Shown here: piece by piece, positions 54,078 to 63,609 of the stretch
How the letters are laid out: every line of letters begins with the position of its first letter
How positions within the stretch are numbered: the stretch's first letter is position 1
DNA from: Syntrophus buswellii
GTDB taxonomy: Bacteria; Desulfobacterota; Syntrophia; Syntrophales; Syntrophaceae
Direction of reading: 5' to 3'
Assembly (NCBI RefSeq): GCF_046097065.1
Contig: NZ_CP175563.1
Coordinates: forward strand, 1,798,001 to 1,862,000
Length of the DNA: 64,000 nucleotides
The notes under the pieces: model-generated
What the model was told of the DNA's origin: nothing
The model's input: the letters and a program-made list of their open reading frames with translations, nothing else
Databases searched by the model: none
Program-made: the position numbers and the translations under genes

Positions 54078-55808
54078 TCAGGCAGCCCGGCTGTTTTCCA
54101 GAAGGCGCAGGGGGGTGTTCTGAACTTCCCGGCTCCTCGGCAGGCAGACGCGGAAAAGGGTGCCCTTCTCTCTTTCGCTTTCCACCGCCAGGGTTCCCGA
54201 GCCGTTTTCAATAATCCTGCCCACAATCGCCAACCCCAGACCCGTCCCCTTTTCCTTCGTGGTAAAGAAAGGCTGAAAGATCTTCTCCATGATCTCCTTC
54301 GGGATGCCCTCACCGCTGTCCCCGATCCGCACCTCCACGAAATCCTCCCCCGAATCGGACGTCGCCGTGCCTGTCCCGACAGACAGGCGCCCTCCGCAGG
54401 GCATGGCCTGCAGGGCGTTGACAATCAGGTTCCACAGCACATGCTGCATTTCAGTCCTGTTTGCATAAAGCATGGCGCCTCCGGAAAGGTTCTTCTCGAC
54501 CGTGATGTTATCCGTCCAGTCCGGAAGATAAACGAGAGATTCCAGAATCTCCTCGATGAGGTCGTCCAGGTTCATCCATTCCCTGTTTCCCGCCGCCGGC
54601 CGGGCCAGGAGGAGAAAGTCCTTCATGACATTTTCGAGCTGATCTTTGCCGCGCAGCACGATCTTCATCAGCCGCTCGTCCATGGGATCCAGCTTCAAAT
54701 CCTTCTTCAGCATCTGGATCGAGCCGCTGATGGCGGCAAGGGGATTGCGAATTTCATGCGCAAGGGCTGCAGCCATTTCGCCGACGAAGGCGAGACGCCT
54801 GCTTTTTTCGTAAGCCGCCTCGATTTTTTTGATGTCCGTTAGATCCTGGAAGATCAGGATGTGCCCGAGGTGTTCTCCCCGGCTTCCCTTGAGTACCGAG
54901 AGAGAACAGCCAAGAATCTGGTCCTCCTTTTCCCCTCTCCTGATCCTCATCTCCATCCGCCTCTCCGATCCGTTTGCCGACTGAATCCGGGAAGAGCGCT
55001 CCTTCAGAGCGTTGAACTCGGGAAATACGGACTGAACATCCCGGTTCAGAACGCTCTCCACAGGCAGCCCGGTGATCCTGGCCGCCGCCTGATTGAACGA
55101 TTGAATCCGACCCTCCAGGTTGACGGTGAGGATGCCGGTGTCAATCGATTCGATGATGCTCCGATGGAGCATGTCAAGCTTGTCCAGGGCGCTCTCCTTT
55201 TCAGCCAGGAGGGTTCGGGCCGCTTTTTCCTGCTCGATGACAAAGCTGGCCAGGAAGGCGATGATGTAGAAGGAAAGGGCATGGATGCTGATCCTTGAGT
55301 ACATGTAGCCGGAATTCCATGGGGTTTCCATCATCAGCTCTGAAGGGGTGCGCTCCAGTAAACCGTTGAATTCCAGGAGCAGCAGGGATCCATAGAAAAG
55401 GCTGCAGGCGGTGGCTGCGAGAAAGCCGCCCCGGCGATCGGAAAAAATCACCGTATAAATAATGACCATGGGATAAAGAACGGAATAGACGCTTCCGGCC
55501 CCGCCGGTCAGGTGAACAAGGACGGTGATCAGCAGGACGTCGCATGCCACCTGAAGACAGGCGGACACCAACCAGGATTTGACGATTTTTACGAGAAAGA
55601 CATAGACAAAGGAAAGGAGATAGGTGACGAGGATCAGGCTGTAGAACGGCTGAAAACGGATTCCCGGGTGGGATGAAGTTTGCTTGAGATCAAAGAATAC
55701 AAATATTCCCAGGAGAATCGTGGCGACAACGATCCGGGATAGAATCAGCCAGTGTAATCTGTGGAGAATATTTTTCTTCTGCAAGGCCGGTTTCTCTGCA
55801 GGATTCAA
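54078..55808 (-). CDS. PilS-like membrane sensor histidine kinase
   Basis: 576 aa. About six N-terminal membrane helices (23-205), a short coiled coil, a PAS domain (about 215-330, SIDTGILTVNLEGRIQSFNQAAARITG), then the HisKA dimerisation helix with phospho-His in AALAHEIRNPLAAISG and an HATPase domain (NLIVNALQAMP, IGDSGEGIPKE, KGTGLGLAIVGRI). The 6-TM-PAS-HisKA layout is that of PilS. It lies 20 nt before its response regulator gene and diverges from comEC. Confidence 0.92.
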   Translation of the reverse strand: MNPAEKPALQKKNILHRLHWLILSRIVVATILLGIFVFFDLKQTSSHPGIRFQPFYSLILVTYLLSFVYVFLVKIVKSWLVSACLQVACDVLLITVLVHLTGGAGSVYSVLYPMVIIYTVIFSDRRGGFLAATACSLFYGSLLLLEFNGLLERTPSELMMETPWNSGYMYSRISIHALSFYIIAFLASFVIEQEKAARTLLAEKESALDKLDMLHRSIIESIDTGILTVNLEGRIQSFNQAAARITGLPVESVLNRDVQSVFPEFNALKERSSRIQSANGSERRMEMRIRRGEKEDQILGCSLSVLKGSRGEHLGHILIFQDLTDIKKIEAAYEKSRRLAFVGEMAAALAHEIRNPLAAISGSIQMLKKDLKLDPMDERLMKIVLRGKDQLENVMKDFLLLARPAAGNREWMNLDDLIEEILESLVYLPDWTDNITVEKNLSGGAMLYANRTEMQHVLWNLIVNALQAMPCGGRLSVGTGTATSDSGEDFVEVRIGDSGEGIPKEIMEKIFQPFFTTKEKGTGLGLAIVGRIIENGSGTLAVESEREKGTLFRVCLPRSREVQNTPLRLLENSRAA

Positions 55809-55947
55809 TAAAAAGCGGCTCCTCTCTTCTCAAGGGAAAATACCGCTTCAGGATTTACTTATTCGAAGATCCCGTCGGGGAATTCTATCGTCATTGACAG
55901 TGCCAAGATCCGATAAATTCAACCGATTGGGCAGACAACCCTGACAC

Positions 55948-58416
55948 ATGCAAAGGCCTTTCCTTTTCCTTCTGGCAGCTCTGATTTCCGGCATTCTCGC
56001 CGGAGAGTTTTTTTCTCCCCCGGCATTCCACCTCCTGATCTGCCTGGTTCTCCTTCTCGCCCTTCTTCTTGCCGGCGTCCGCCTGAAAAAACCCTTTTTG
56101 ATCCTTCTGGCTGTACCGGCCATCCTTTTTCTTCAGGGGAGCCTCAACATTCTGCGCTTCGAGCCCTCCTCCCCCTCTTCCGCGATCCTTTCCCTGCAGG
56201 AACGGGGAAAGAGCACGATCCTGGAGGGAATCATCTGCGAATCACCGGAATTCGCCCCGGACAAAACCAGGCTTGTCCTGCAGGCAACGGGCATCTCAGC
56301 GGGCGGCATCCACAAGCCCGTATCGGACAGGGTTCTGTTGACCGTCAAGGGACAGCAGGCGTTGAAATACGGAGACGTCATCCGCTGTGGCACCCGCCTG
56401 CACAAACCGCATAACTTCAACAATCCCGGTGGTTTTGATTATGAAAGGCGCCTGCGCTTTGAAAAGATCTCCTCTGCCGGCTTCGTCAACGACGCATCCC
56501 GGGTGATTGTGCTGCGGCATGGCCAGGGAAATCCGATACGATACTCGCTCGAAATATTCCGGGGTTACATACGCGACCTGGTTAACAGGCATGCCCCCTA
56601 TCCGGAGCGGACGATTCTTGCCGCGATGATTCTCGGCAGTTCGAGGGAAATCCCGCCGCCCATCCTGGAAAAGTTCAATCTGACCGGAACGTCCCACATC
56701 CTTGCCGTTTCCGGTTTCAATGTCGGGCTGATCGCCTTGTGGACAATCATGGTGATGCGCTGGATTCTCAAGAGATCGGAATATCTTCTTCTTCGCTTTA
56801 ACGTCATCAAGCTGTCCCTTGTGTCAGCATTCCTGCCGGTCCTGTTGTACGCCTTTGTCGCCGGCGCCGGCATGTCCGTTCTGCGGGCGACCCTCATGGC
56901 CATGGTGTTCATGATCGCCGTGCTCCTGGACCGTCGGCAGGACATGATCAATACCCTGTCCGCTGCGGCTGTGCTGATCCTGACGGTCTCCCCCGAAGCC
57001 CTCTTCGATCTCTCCTTCCAGCTCTCCTTCGCCGCCGTTGCCGCCATCATCCTGATGGTCCCCCTTTTCTCCGGGCATCGCCACGAGGTCCAGCCGTTGC
57101 CGCGCTCATCACCGGCGGCGCTCCGGATCAACAAAATTCAGGGCCAGGTCTGGCTGTTTCTGATCACCACGATAAGCGCCACCCTGGGAACATTGCCCAT
57201 CCTGGCCTACTACTTCAACCGGGTCTCCCTTCTCGTTATTCCCGCCAATGCGGTCCTGGTTCCGATCCTCGGTCTGCTGGCCCTTCCGCTGAGCATGCTG
57301 GTCATCGCCGTCAGCCCCTTTTCAGAGCTCCTGGCCGGCCTCTTGATTTCGAGCTCCGCCTGGCTGGTCAAGGTCTCCCTTTTCCTCGTCGACTTCTTCG
57401 CCTCCCTTCCCGGGGCCTCCTTTTACGTCTGCACCCCTTCCCTCTGGCAGTTGGGGTTGTTCTATCTCCTTCTTCTCTGCGCCGTCGCGCTGATCTCTAT
57501 GGACAGGAGGCAGGGCGTTCCCGGTCAGGACGAGAGAAAGCGACGGCTCCGGATTCTCTTCGTCCTCATACTGATTTCCCTTTCGGCTTCCTTGGCCTGG
57601 AAGTATCTCCGGCCTTTTCAGGACCGGGGGCTCACGGTAACCGCCATCGATGTCCATCAGGGCAATTCCGCCCTCGTCCGCTTTCCCGGCGGAAAGACGA
57701 TGCTCCTGGATGGTGGTGGAGTCCCAGGTGACGGATTTGACGTCGGCCGTTCCGTGGTCGCCCCCTTTCTCTGGCACGAGGGAATTCGAAAGATCGACAT
57801 CGTTGTGCTCAGCCACGCCCATGTCGATCATCTCGGTGGCCTCCCCTTTATCCTGGAACATTTTTCCGTTTCAGAAGTGTGGTCCAGCGGGGAAGGCGAC
57901 GATTCGGAAGCGTATCGCCGTTTTGTGGAAATCATCCGGCGCAGGAACATCCGCCATCGGATTATAAGGGACCGGGAAACCTTCCTGAAGGTCGGAAAGG
58001 TCGGGATTGAACTTTTCAATCCGGGAATAAGGAGCCCCTCCGGTGGAAATCTCAACGAAAAGTCCCTGGTCATGAGGCTGACCTATGGAACAGTGCACCT
58101 GCTGTTCACCGGCGACATATCGGCTGACGAGGAGAAGCATCTCCTCAGCCGCTCATCGGATCTCCGCAGCGCGGTCCTGTTTGTCCCACATCACGGGAGC
58201 CGCTCATCGAGCAGTCTTCCTTTCCTGAACGCCGTACAGCCGCAGATTGCCGTGATCAGCTGCGGTCCTGACAATGTCTTCGGCTTTCCCCATGGGGAAG
58301 TTCTGGCGAGATACCGGAGTGCCGGGGCCAGGATCTTCCGCACGGATAAGCAGGGGGCGGTCACCGTGTCGACGGACGGAAAAAAACTGCTGGTGAAAGG
58401 GTTCAGGAAGGAGTAG
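55948..58416 (+). CDS. comEC: ComEC/Rec2-type DNA uptake channel
   Basis: 822 aa membrane protein. An N-terminal membrane pair and OB-like DUF4131 domain come first (1-170), then the competence domain of about eight helices with GTSHILAVSGFNVGLI, and a C-terminal metallo-beta-lactamase domain (about 580-815) with HAHVDHLGG and the final FVPHHGSRSSSS. It is predicted to carry single-stranded DNA across the inner membrane. Divergent from the PilS/PilR-like pair, which is suggestive because DNA uptake often depends on type IV pili. Confidence 0.94.
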   Translation: MQRPFLFLLAALISGILAGEFFSPPAFHLLICLVLLLALLLAGVRLKKPFLILLAVPAILFLQGSLNILRFEPSSPSSAILSLQERGKSTILEGIICESPEFAPDKTRLVLQATGISAGGIHKPVSDRVLLTVKGQQALKYGDVIRCGTRLHKPHNFNNPGGFDYERRLRFEKISSAGFVNDASRVIVLRHGQGNPIRYSLEIFRGYIRDLVNRHAPYPERTILAAMILGSSREIPPPILEKFNLTGTSHILAVSGFNVGLIALWTIMVMRWILKRSEYLLLRFNVIKLSLVSAFLPVLLYAFVAGAGMSVLRATLMAMVFMIAVLLDRRQDMINTLSAAAVLILTVSPEALFDLSFQLSFAAVAAIILMVPLFSGHRHEVQPLPRSSPAALRINKIQGQVWLFLITTISATLGTLPILAYYFNRVSLLVIPANAVLVPILGLLALPLSMLVIAVSPFSELLAGLLISSSAWLVKVSLFLVDFFASLPGASFYVCTPSLWQLGLFYLLLLCAVALISMDRRQGVPGQDERKRRLRILFVLILISLSASLAWKYLRPFQDRGLTVTAIDVHQGNSALVRFPGGKTMLLDGGGVPGDGFDVGRSVVAPFLWHEGIRKIDIVVLSHAHVDHLGGLPFILEHFSVSEVWSSGEGDDSEAYRRFVEIIRRRNIRHRIIRDRETFLKVGKVGIELFNPGIRSPSGGNLNEKSLVMRLTYGTVHLLFTGDISADEEKHLLSRSSDLRSAVLFVPHHGSRSSSSLPFLNAVQPQIAVISCGPDNVFGFPHGEVLARYRSAGARIFRTDKQGAVTVSTDGKKLLVKGFRKE

Positions 58417-58523
58417 AAAACCACCGTTGTTCATGAGGCAAAATGACATAATTTCATTGTCATCCAATACGTTCTATGTTAAGCATCTTGGCCTTAAAAT
58501 AAGGCTGGGTAGAGTTTATAAAA

Positions 58524-59789
58524 ATGGAAATCATTACGGCAGTTAAAGGGTTTAAGGATATTCTGCCCGAGGAAACGGAAAAGTGGCGCTTCGTGGAGAA
58601 CGTCGCCAGGGAAGTTTTTTCCCGTTTCGGGTTCAGGGAAATCCGCCTGCCCGTCCTGGAAAAAACCGACCTTTTCAAGAGGGGAATCGGCGAATCCACG
58701 GACATCGTTGAAAAGGAAATGTACACCTTCCTGGACCGTGGGGACGAGTACCTGACCCTGCGGCCGGAGGCAACGGCCTCCGTTATCCGGGCCTACCTGG
58801 AGCACTCGCTCCACAATGCCCAGGCGGTAACGCGGCTTTTTACCATCGGCCCCATGTTCCGCCGCGAACGGCCTCAGAAAGGCCGGTTCCGGCAGTTTCA
58901 CCAGATCGATGCGGAACTGCTGGGCCTCGATGATCCCCGGGCCGATGCGGAAATCATCCTCATGCTCATGCACTTTCTCGACCGAGTCGGCCTGAAGAAG
59001 GTCAGCCTGGAGCTGAATTCCCTGGGGTGTTCGTCCTGCCGTCCCGCGTTCAGGAACGTCATTACGGAATTTCTTCAGGGAAAGGAGGCGGGACTCTGCG
59101 ACGACTGCAAGCGACGCCTGGGCACCAACCCCCTCCGGGTTTTCGACTGCAAGTCGAAAGAGTGCCAGGAGATCATTCGCGGCGCGCCTCACCTCGGCGA
59201 CTTTCTCTGCGGAGACTGCCGGGAGCATTTCGGAAAGGTGACTTCCGCCCTGGAGGAATTCGCCATACCCTACACGGTGAATCCCGGAATGGTCAGGGGG
59301 CTGGATTACTACACGAAGACGACCTTCGAAGTCACAACGGAGCATCTGGGCTCCCAGAATGCCGTGGTCGGCGGCGGCCGCTATGACCGCCTTGTCCAGG
59401 AACTGGGCGGCCCGGATATCCCCGGCATTGGATTTGCCGTCGGGTTTGAACGGCTGCTTGCCCTTTTGGAGGTGCCGGAGTCCGCTTCTGCGCCCCCACC
59501 GGACATCTTTCTGGCCTCCCTGGGGGAACAGGCCCGGAATTTGGCCTTTACCCTGTGCAATCAATGGAGATTGAAAGGGATTTACGCAGAGCAGGAATTT
59601 TCGTCTAAAAGCCTTAAAAGCCAGATGAAAAAGGCGGGTCGGTTGAACTGCTCCTATACGCTGATACTTGGGGACAGGGAAATCGAAGAACGGAAGGTCG
59701 AGCTGCGGGACATGAAAACCGGAACTCAGCAGACCGTTTCCCTTGATGATCTGGATCAGCACATTCTGAATCTTATAAAAGAGAGGTAA
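58524..59789 (+). CDS. hisS: Histidyl-tRNA synthetase
   Basis: 421 aa class II synthetase. Motif 1 region GFKDILPEETEKW, motif 2 TIGPMFRRERPQKGRFRQFHQIDAEL, the His-specific segment VRGLDYYTKTTFE and motif 3 GIGFAVGFERLLALL are clear. A zinc-like cysteine set (CSSCRPAF, CDDCKRRLG, CGDC) is present in the insertion. It is followed by aspS after 6 nt, a common pair. Confidence 0.96.
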   Translation: MEIITAVKGFKDILPEETEKWRFVENVAREVFSRFGFREIRLPVLEKTDLFKRGIGESTDIVEKEMYTFLDRGDEYLTLRPEATASVIRAYLEHSLHNAQAVTRLFTIGPMFRRERPQKGRFRQFHQIDAELLGLDDPRADAEIILMLMHFLDRVGLKKVSLELNSLGCSSCRPAFRNVITEFLQGKEAGLCDDCKRRLGTNPLRVFDCKSKECQEIIRGAPHLGDFLCGDCREHFGKVTSALEEFAIPYTVNPGMVRGLDYYTKTTFEVTTEHLGSQNAVVGGGRYDRLVQELGGPDIPGIGFAVGFERLLALLEVPESASAPPPDIFLASLGEQARNLAFTLCNQWRLKGIYAEQEFSSKSLKSQMKKAGRLNCSYTLILGDREIEERKVELRDMKTGTQQTVSLDDLDQHILNLIKER

Positions 59790-59795
59790 CGACCT

Positions 59796-61571
59796 TTGTC
59801 GGATTTTCTAACGACCATGAAGAGAACGCATTACTGTGGACATCTGGGCACCAATCAACTCGATTCGGAAGTCATTCTCATGGGTTGGGTGCACCGCCGC
59901 AGGGACCACGGCGGGGTCATTTTTGTGGATTTTCGAGACCGTGAAGGCCTTGTTCAGATCGTCTTCAACCCGGAATTCAGCCCCGATGCCCACCGCGAGG
60001 CCCACAAGATCCGCAGCGAATATGTCCTGGCCGTCCGGGGAACGGTTCGCGGTCGTCCTGAAGGAATGATCAATCCCGACATGAAGACGGGAGCCATCGA
60101 GGTGATGATCGAGGAACTGGAAATCCTCAACGAATCGCAGACCCCACCTTTCAGCCTCGAGACGGACAGCGACATCTCGGAGAACGTCCGGCTCAAGTAC
60201 CGTTACCTGGATCTGCGCCGACCGCATCTGCAGAAAAACATCATGCTTCGGAGTCGGGTGGCGGCGGAAGCGCGCCAATATTTCCAGGAAGAGGGCTTTA
60301 TTGAAATCGAGACCCCCTTTCTCACCAAAAGCACCCCGGAAGGCGCCCGGGACTATCTGGTCCCCAGCCGGATCAACAAGGGGAGCTTCTACGCCCTTCC
60401 CCAGTCGCCGCAGATCTTCAAGCAGCTGCTCATGGTGTCCGGCTTCGACCGGTATTACCAGATCGTCAAATGCTTTCGTGACGAAGACCTCCGGGCGGAT
60501 CGCCAGCCGGAATTTACGCAGATCGACGTGGAAATGTCCTTCATTACGGAAAACGACATCATCGAAATCATGGAAGGCCTGATGGCGCGCCTCTTTTCCC
60601 GCTGCCTGAACCGGCAGGTCTCCCTGCCCTTCCCCCGCCTTTCCTATGCGGATGCCATCAGCCGCTTCGGCAAGGACAACCCCGATGTCCGGTTCGGCCT
60701 TGAACTCCGAGACCTCACCGACATCCTGGCCAATACGGGATTTACGGCATTCCGTGATGTCGTCGCCGCCGGCGGCGTCATCAAGTCCATCCGCATCCCC
60801 GACGGGAAGCGCCTCTCACGGAAAGATCTTGATGATCTCCAGAATGTTGTCGCCATCTACGGGGCCAGGGGGTTGGCCTGGGCCCGGATCACCGCCGAGG
60901 GATGGACGTCACCGATCTTCAAATACCTGACGGCGGAAGAAGTTTCCAAGATCAATTCGAAAATGGAGGCCGCTGAAGGCGACGCCCTGGTTTTTGTCGC
61001 CGATACGCCTGCCGTGGTGACCGATTCCCTCGGGAACCTGCGGGCTCATCTCGCCAGAAAGCTCAATTTAATCGACCCCGACCAGTTTGCCTTCGTCTGG
61101 ATCACCGAGTTTCCCCTCATGGAATTCAGCGATACGGAAAAGCGCTACGTCTCAACCCACCACCCCTTCACGTCCCCGGTCCCGGAGGATGTTCCGCAGC
61201 TTCGGGAGAACCCGGGCAGAGTGCGGGCCCGGGCTTACGATCTCGTCCTCAATGGCTCCGAGGTTGGTGGAGGAAGCATCCGGATCCACAGAAAAGAGAT
61301 CCAGTCTCTCATCTTTGAGGCCCTGGGCCTCCAGAGCGAAGAGGTCCGCACCAAATTCGGATTTCTCCTCGATGCCCTGGAATATGGAACGCCGCCCCAC
61401 GGGGGGATCGCCTTCGGGCTGGACCGGCTGATCATGATGATGACGGGTGCGGAATCCATTCGCGATGTGATCGCCTTTCCCAAGACCCAGAAGGCTACCT
61501 GCCTGATGACGGACGCTCCTTCCAAGGTAAGCATCGAACAGCTGATGGAATTGTCCCTCAAAATTGTCTAG
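59796..61571 (+). CDS. aspS: Aspartyl-tRNA synthetase
   Basis: 591 aa, bacterial-type length. An N-terminal OB-fold anticodon domain (VILMGWVHRRRDHGGVIFVDFRDREG), class II motif 2 (CFRDEDLRADRQPEFTQIDVEMS), the GAD insertion (about 300-420), and motif 3 (HGGIAFGLDRLIMMM). TTG 59796 has an AGAGG site 9 nt upstream; ATG 59817 is the alternative. Discriminating or non-discriminating (Asn) specificity cannot be told by eye. Confidence 0.95.
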   Translation: MSDFLTTMKRTHYCGHLGTNQLDSEVILMGWVHRRRDHGGVIFVDFRDREGLVQIVFNPEFSPDAHREAHKIRSEYVLAVRGTVRGRPEGMINPDMKTGAIEVMIEELEILNESQTPPFSLETDSDISENVRLKYRYLDLRRPHLQKNIMLRSRVAAEARQYFQEEGFIEIETPFLTKSTPEGARDYLVPSRINKGSFYALPQSPQIFKQLLMVSGFDRYYQIVKCFRDEDLRADRQPEFTQIDVEMSFITENDIIEIMEGLMARLFSRCLNRQVSLPFPRLSYADAISRFGKDNPDVRFGLELRDLTDILANTGFTAFRDVVAAGGVIKSIRIPDGKRLSRKDLDDLQNVVAIYGARGLAWARITAEGWTSPIFKYLTAEEVSKINSKMEAAEGDALVFVADTPAVVTDSLGNLRAHLARKLNLIDPDQFAFVWITEFPLMEFSDTEKRYVSTHHPFTSPVPEDVPQLRENPGRVRARAYDLVLNGSEVGGGSIRIHRKEIQSLIFEALGLQSEEVRTKFGFLLDALEYGTPPHGGIAFGLDRLIMMMTGAESIRDVIAFPKTQKATCLMTDAPSKVSIEQLMELSLKIV

Positions 61572-61582
61572 AATTATTACGA

Positions 61583-61610
61583 TTGACATCCAATAATAAC
61601 CTCTTATATT
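61583..61610 (+). promoter_or_regulatory. Strong sigma-70 promoter for the Re-citrate synthase-like gene
   Basis: TTGACA (61583-61588), 16-bp spacer, TATATT (61605-61610). A 12-bp perfect palindrome TCTCTGCAGAGA (61637-61648) follows in the leader and could be an operator. Confidence 0.65.
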
Positions 61611-61674
61611 TTAGAATATAAGTGCATGGAGAACTGTCTCTGCAGAGAGACTTTTATGATTTGGAGTTTAAGAC

Positions 61675-63564
61675 ATGGCAAAATGGAATCCCGAAAAAAG
61701 AGTCCTGAATCACCAGCATACCCGGTTCTGGCGCTTCGAGCTGCGGGATGTGGACGAACCGAATCTGCAGAAGGAAGTCTTTCCCTATGAAGAGGTCAGC
61801 CGGATCGACTTCGACCATCGGATTATTCCCATTCAACCGGCCGAAGAAATTTTCATTACCGATACGACCTTCCGGGATGGGCAGCAGGCTCGGCCGCCTT
61901 ACACCGTCCAGCAGATCGTCGACCTCTATTCGCTGATGAACCGGCTGGGCGGAGAGAACGGGATCATCCGCCAGACGGAATTTTTTCTCTACAGCAGGAA
62001 GGATAAGGAAGGCGTCGCCCGATGCCAGGACCTTGGACTCCGCTACCCGGAGATCACCGGCTGGATCCGGGCGGCCAAGGAGGACATCCCCCTGGTCAAA
62101 GAGGCCGGCTTGAAGGAAACGGGGATTCTGACCTCCGTTTCCGATTATCATATCTTCCTGAAATTGAACAAGAAGCGCAGTGAAGCCCTCAACGATTACC
62201 TTGACATCGTCAGAGCCATTCTCGACACAGGGATTGTTCCCCGCTGCCACTTTGAGGACATCACCCGGGCCGATATCTACGGCTTCTGCATCCCCTTCGC
62301 CCTCGAGCTGATGAAGCTCCGGGAGGAAAGCGGCATCGACATCAAGATCCGCCTCTGCGACACCATGGGATACGGGGTGACCTATCCGGGGGCCTCGCTG
62401 CCCCGCAGCGTTGACAAGCTGGTCCGGGCCTTCATTGACGATGCAGGCGTCCCCGGGCATCTCCTGGAATGGCATGGCCACAATGATTTCCACAAGGCTC
62501 TGATCAACGCGACCACCGCCTGGCTCTACGGCTGCAGCGCCGCCAACTCCACCCTCCTCGGGCTTGGTGAGCGGACGGGCAATCCGCCCATCGAAGGGCT
62601 GATCATGGAATACATCGGCCTCATGGGAGGGACCAACGGGATCGATACGACGGTCATTACCGACATTGCTCAGTATTTCCGGAATAAGATCGATTTCAAG
62701 ATTCCGGCCAATTTCCCCTTCGTCGGTTCGGATTTCAATGTGACCCGGGCGGGCGTTCATGCCGACGGCCTCATCAAGAACGAGGAGATCTACAACATCT
62801 TTGACACGACCAAGATCCTGAAGCGTCCCATCGTCCCGATGGTGACCGACAAGTCCGGAAAAGCGGGCATCGCCTACTGGATTAATTCGCACTTCGGCCT
62901 GACCGGCGACAGCGCCATCGACAAGCGGCATCCGGGAATTTCCAAGATCAACAAGTGGATCAACGAGGAATACGAAGACGGGCGCATGACAACGATCTCT
63001 TCCGAGGAGCTGGAAGCGAAGGTCCGCAAATATCTGCCGGAACTCTTCATGTCCGATCTCGAACGGATCAAATTCCAGGCTGCGGAGGCCGCCATTGCCG
63101 TCCTTCGCAAAATCATCGACGATCCGGCTATGAAGACCATGAAGCCCGAGCTTCAGGAGCCCGTGATGCAGCGGTTTATCGAAGAGTATCCTTCGATCCA
63201 GTTCGCCTATGTCGTCGACATGAACGGAAAGAAAACCACTAAGAACATCACGAATTTCGTCGATCGGGCCAAATATGAGAATTACGGAGTCGGCACGGAC
63301 CAGTCCGACCGCGAGTGGTTTATCGAACCGATGCGTAAAGGAAAACTGCACGTCACGGATTTCTACATCTCCAAGATGACCGGCGCCCTTTGCTTCACCG
63401 TTTCCGAACCTATTACGGACGACAACGACGAGATGGTGGGGATTTTCGGCGTGGACATCAAGGTGGAAGACCTCGTCAAGGAACCGGAGTATATCGCCGA
63501 AGCGACCCAGATCGCCCTGAAGGCGGAGTATGACGCAAAGTACAAGTCCGATCGCTGGATGTAG
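61675..63564 (+). CDS. Homocitrate/Re-citrate synthase-like enzyme with C-terminal Cache-like sensor domain
   Basis: 629 aa. Residues about 50-420 form a HMGL-type TIM barrel: TDTTFRDGQQ (62-71), CHFEDITRAD near 191, the metal motif HGHND (267-271) and GVHADG (361-365). These are the marks of the isopropylmalate/homocitrate synthase group, to which the Re-citrate synthases of anaerobes, including the one reported in Syntrophus aciditrophicus, belong. Residues about 465-600 look like a Cache sensor domain: FAYVVDMNGKK, DQSDREWFIEPMRKGK, VTDFYISKMTG, SEPITDDND and GIFGVDI. There is no membrane segment, so the sensor is cytoplasmic. Likely role: citrate formation from acetyl-CoA and oxaloacetate for glutamate synthesis; homocitrate synthesis is the alternative. 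Confidence 0.8.
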   Translation: MAKWNPEKRVLNHQHTRFWRFELRDVDEPNLQKEVFPYEEVSRIDFDHRIIPIQPAEEIFITDTTFRDGQQARPPYTVQQIVDLYSLMNRLGGENGIIRQTEFFLYSRKDKEGVARCQDLGLRYPEITGWIRAAKEDIPLVKEAGLKETGILTSVSDYHIFLKLNKKRSEALNDYLDIVRAILDTGIVPRCHFEDITRADIYGFCIPFALELMKLREESGIDIKIRLCDTMGYGVTYPGASLPRSVDKLVRAFIDDAGVPGHLLEWHGHNDFHKALINATTAWLYGCSAANSTLLGLGERTGNPPIEGLIMEYIGLMGGTNGIDTTVITDIAQYFRNKIDFKIPANFPFVGSDFNVTRAGVHADGLIKNEEIYNIFDTTKILKRPIVPMVTDKSGKAGIAYWINSHFGLTGDSAIDKRHPGISKINKWINEEYEDGRMTTISSEELEAKVRKYLPELFMSDLERIKFQAAEAAIAVLRKIIDDPAMKTMKPELQEPVMQRFIEEYPSIQFAYVVDMNGKKTTKNITNFVDRAKYENYGVGTDQSDREWFIEPMRKGKLHVTDFYISKMTGALCFTVSEPITDDNDEMVGIFGVDIKVEDLVKEPEYIAEATQIALKAEYDAKYKSDRWM

Positions 63565-63609
63565 CTTAAATTCAACAGCGGCGGCCGGATCGATTCTTTT
63601 CGCGTCCCC

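Noticed and set aside
52891..54123. A 410-aa plus-strand frame opposite the response regulator
   Set aside because: Shadow of the NtrC-type gene; no domain features.
55894..55919. Promoter TTGACA / TAAATT before comEC
   Set aside because: The spacer is only 14 bp, too short for a standard sigma-70 promoter.
61654..63351. A 565-aa minus-strand open frame opposite the citrate-type synthase
   Set aside because: Antisense shadow in G/C-rich coding DNA; no ribosome site or recognisable motif.
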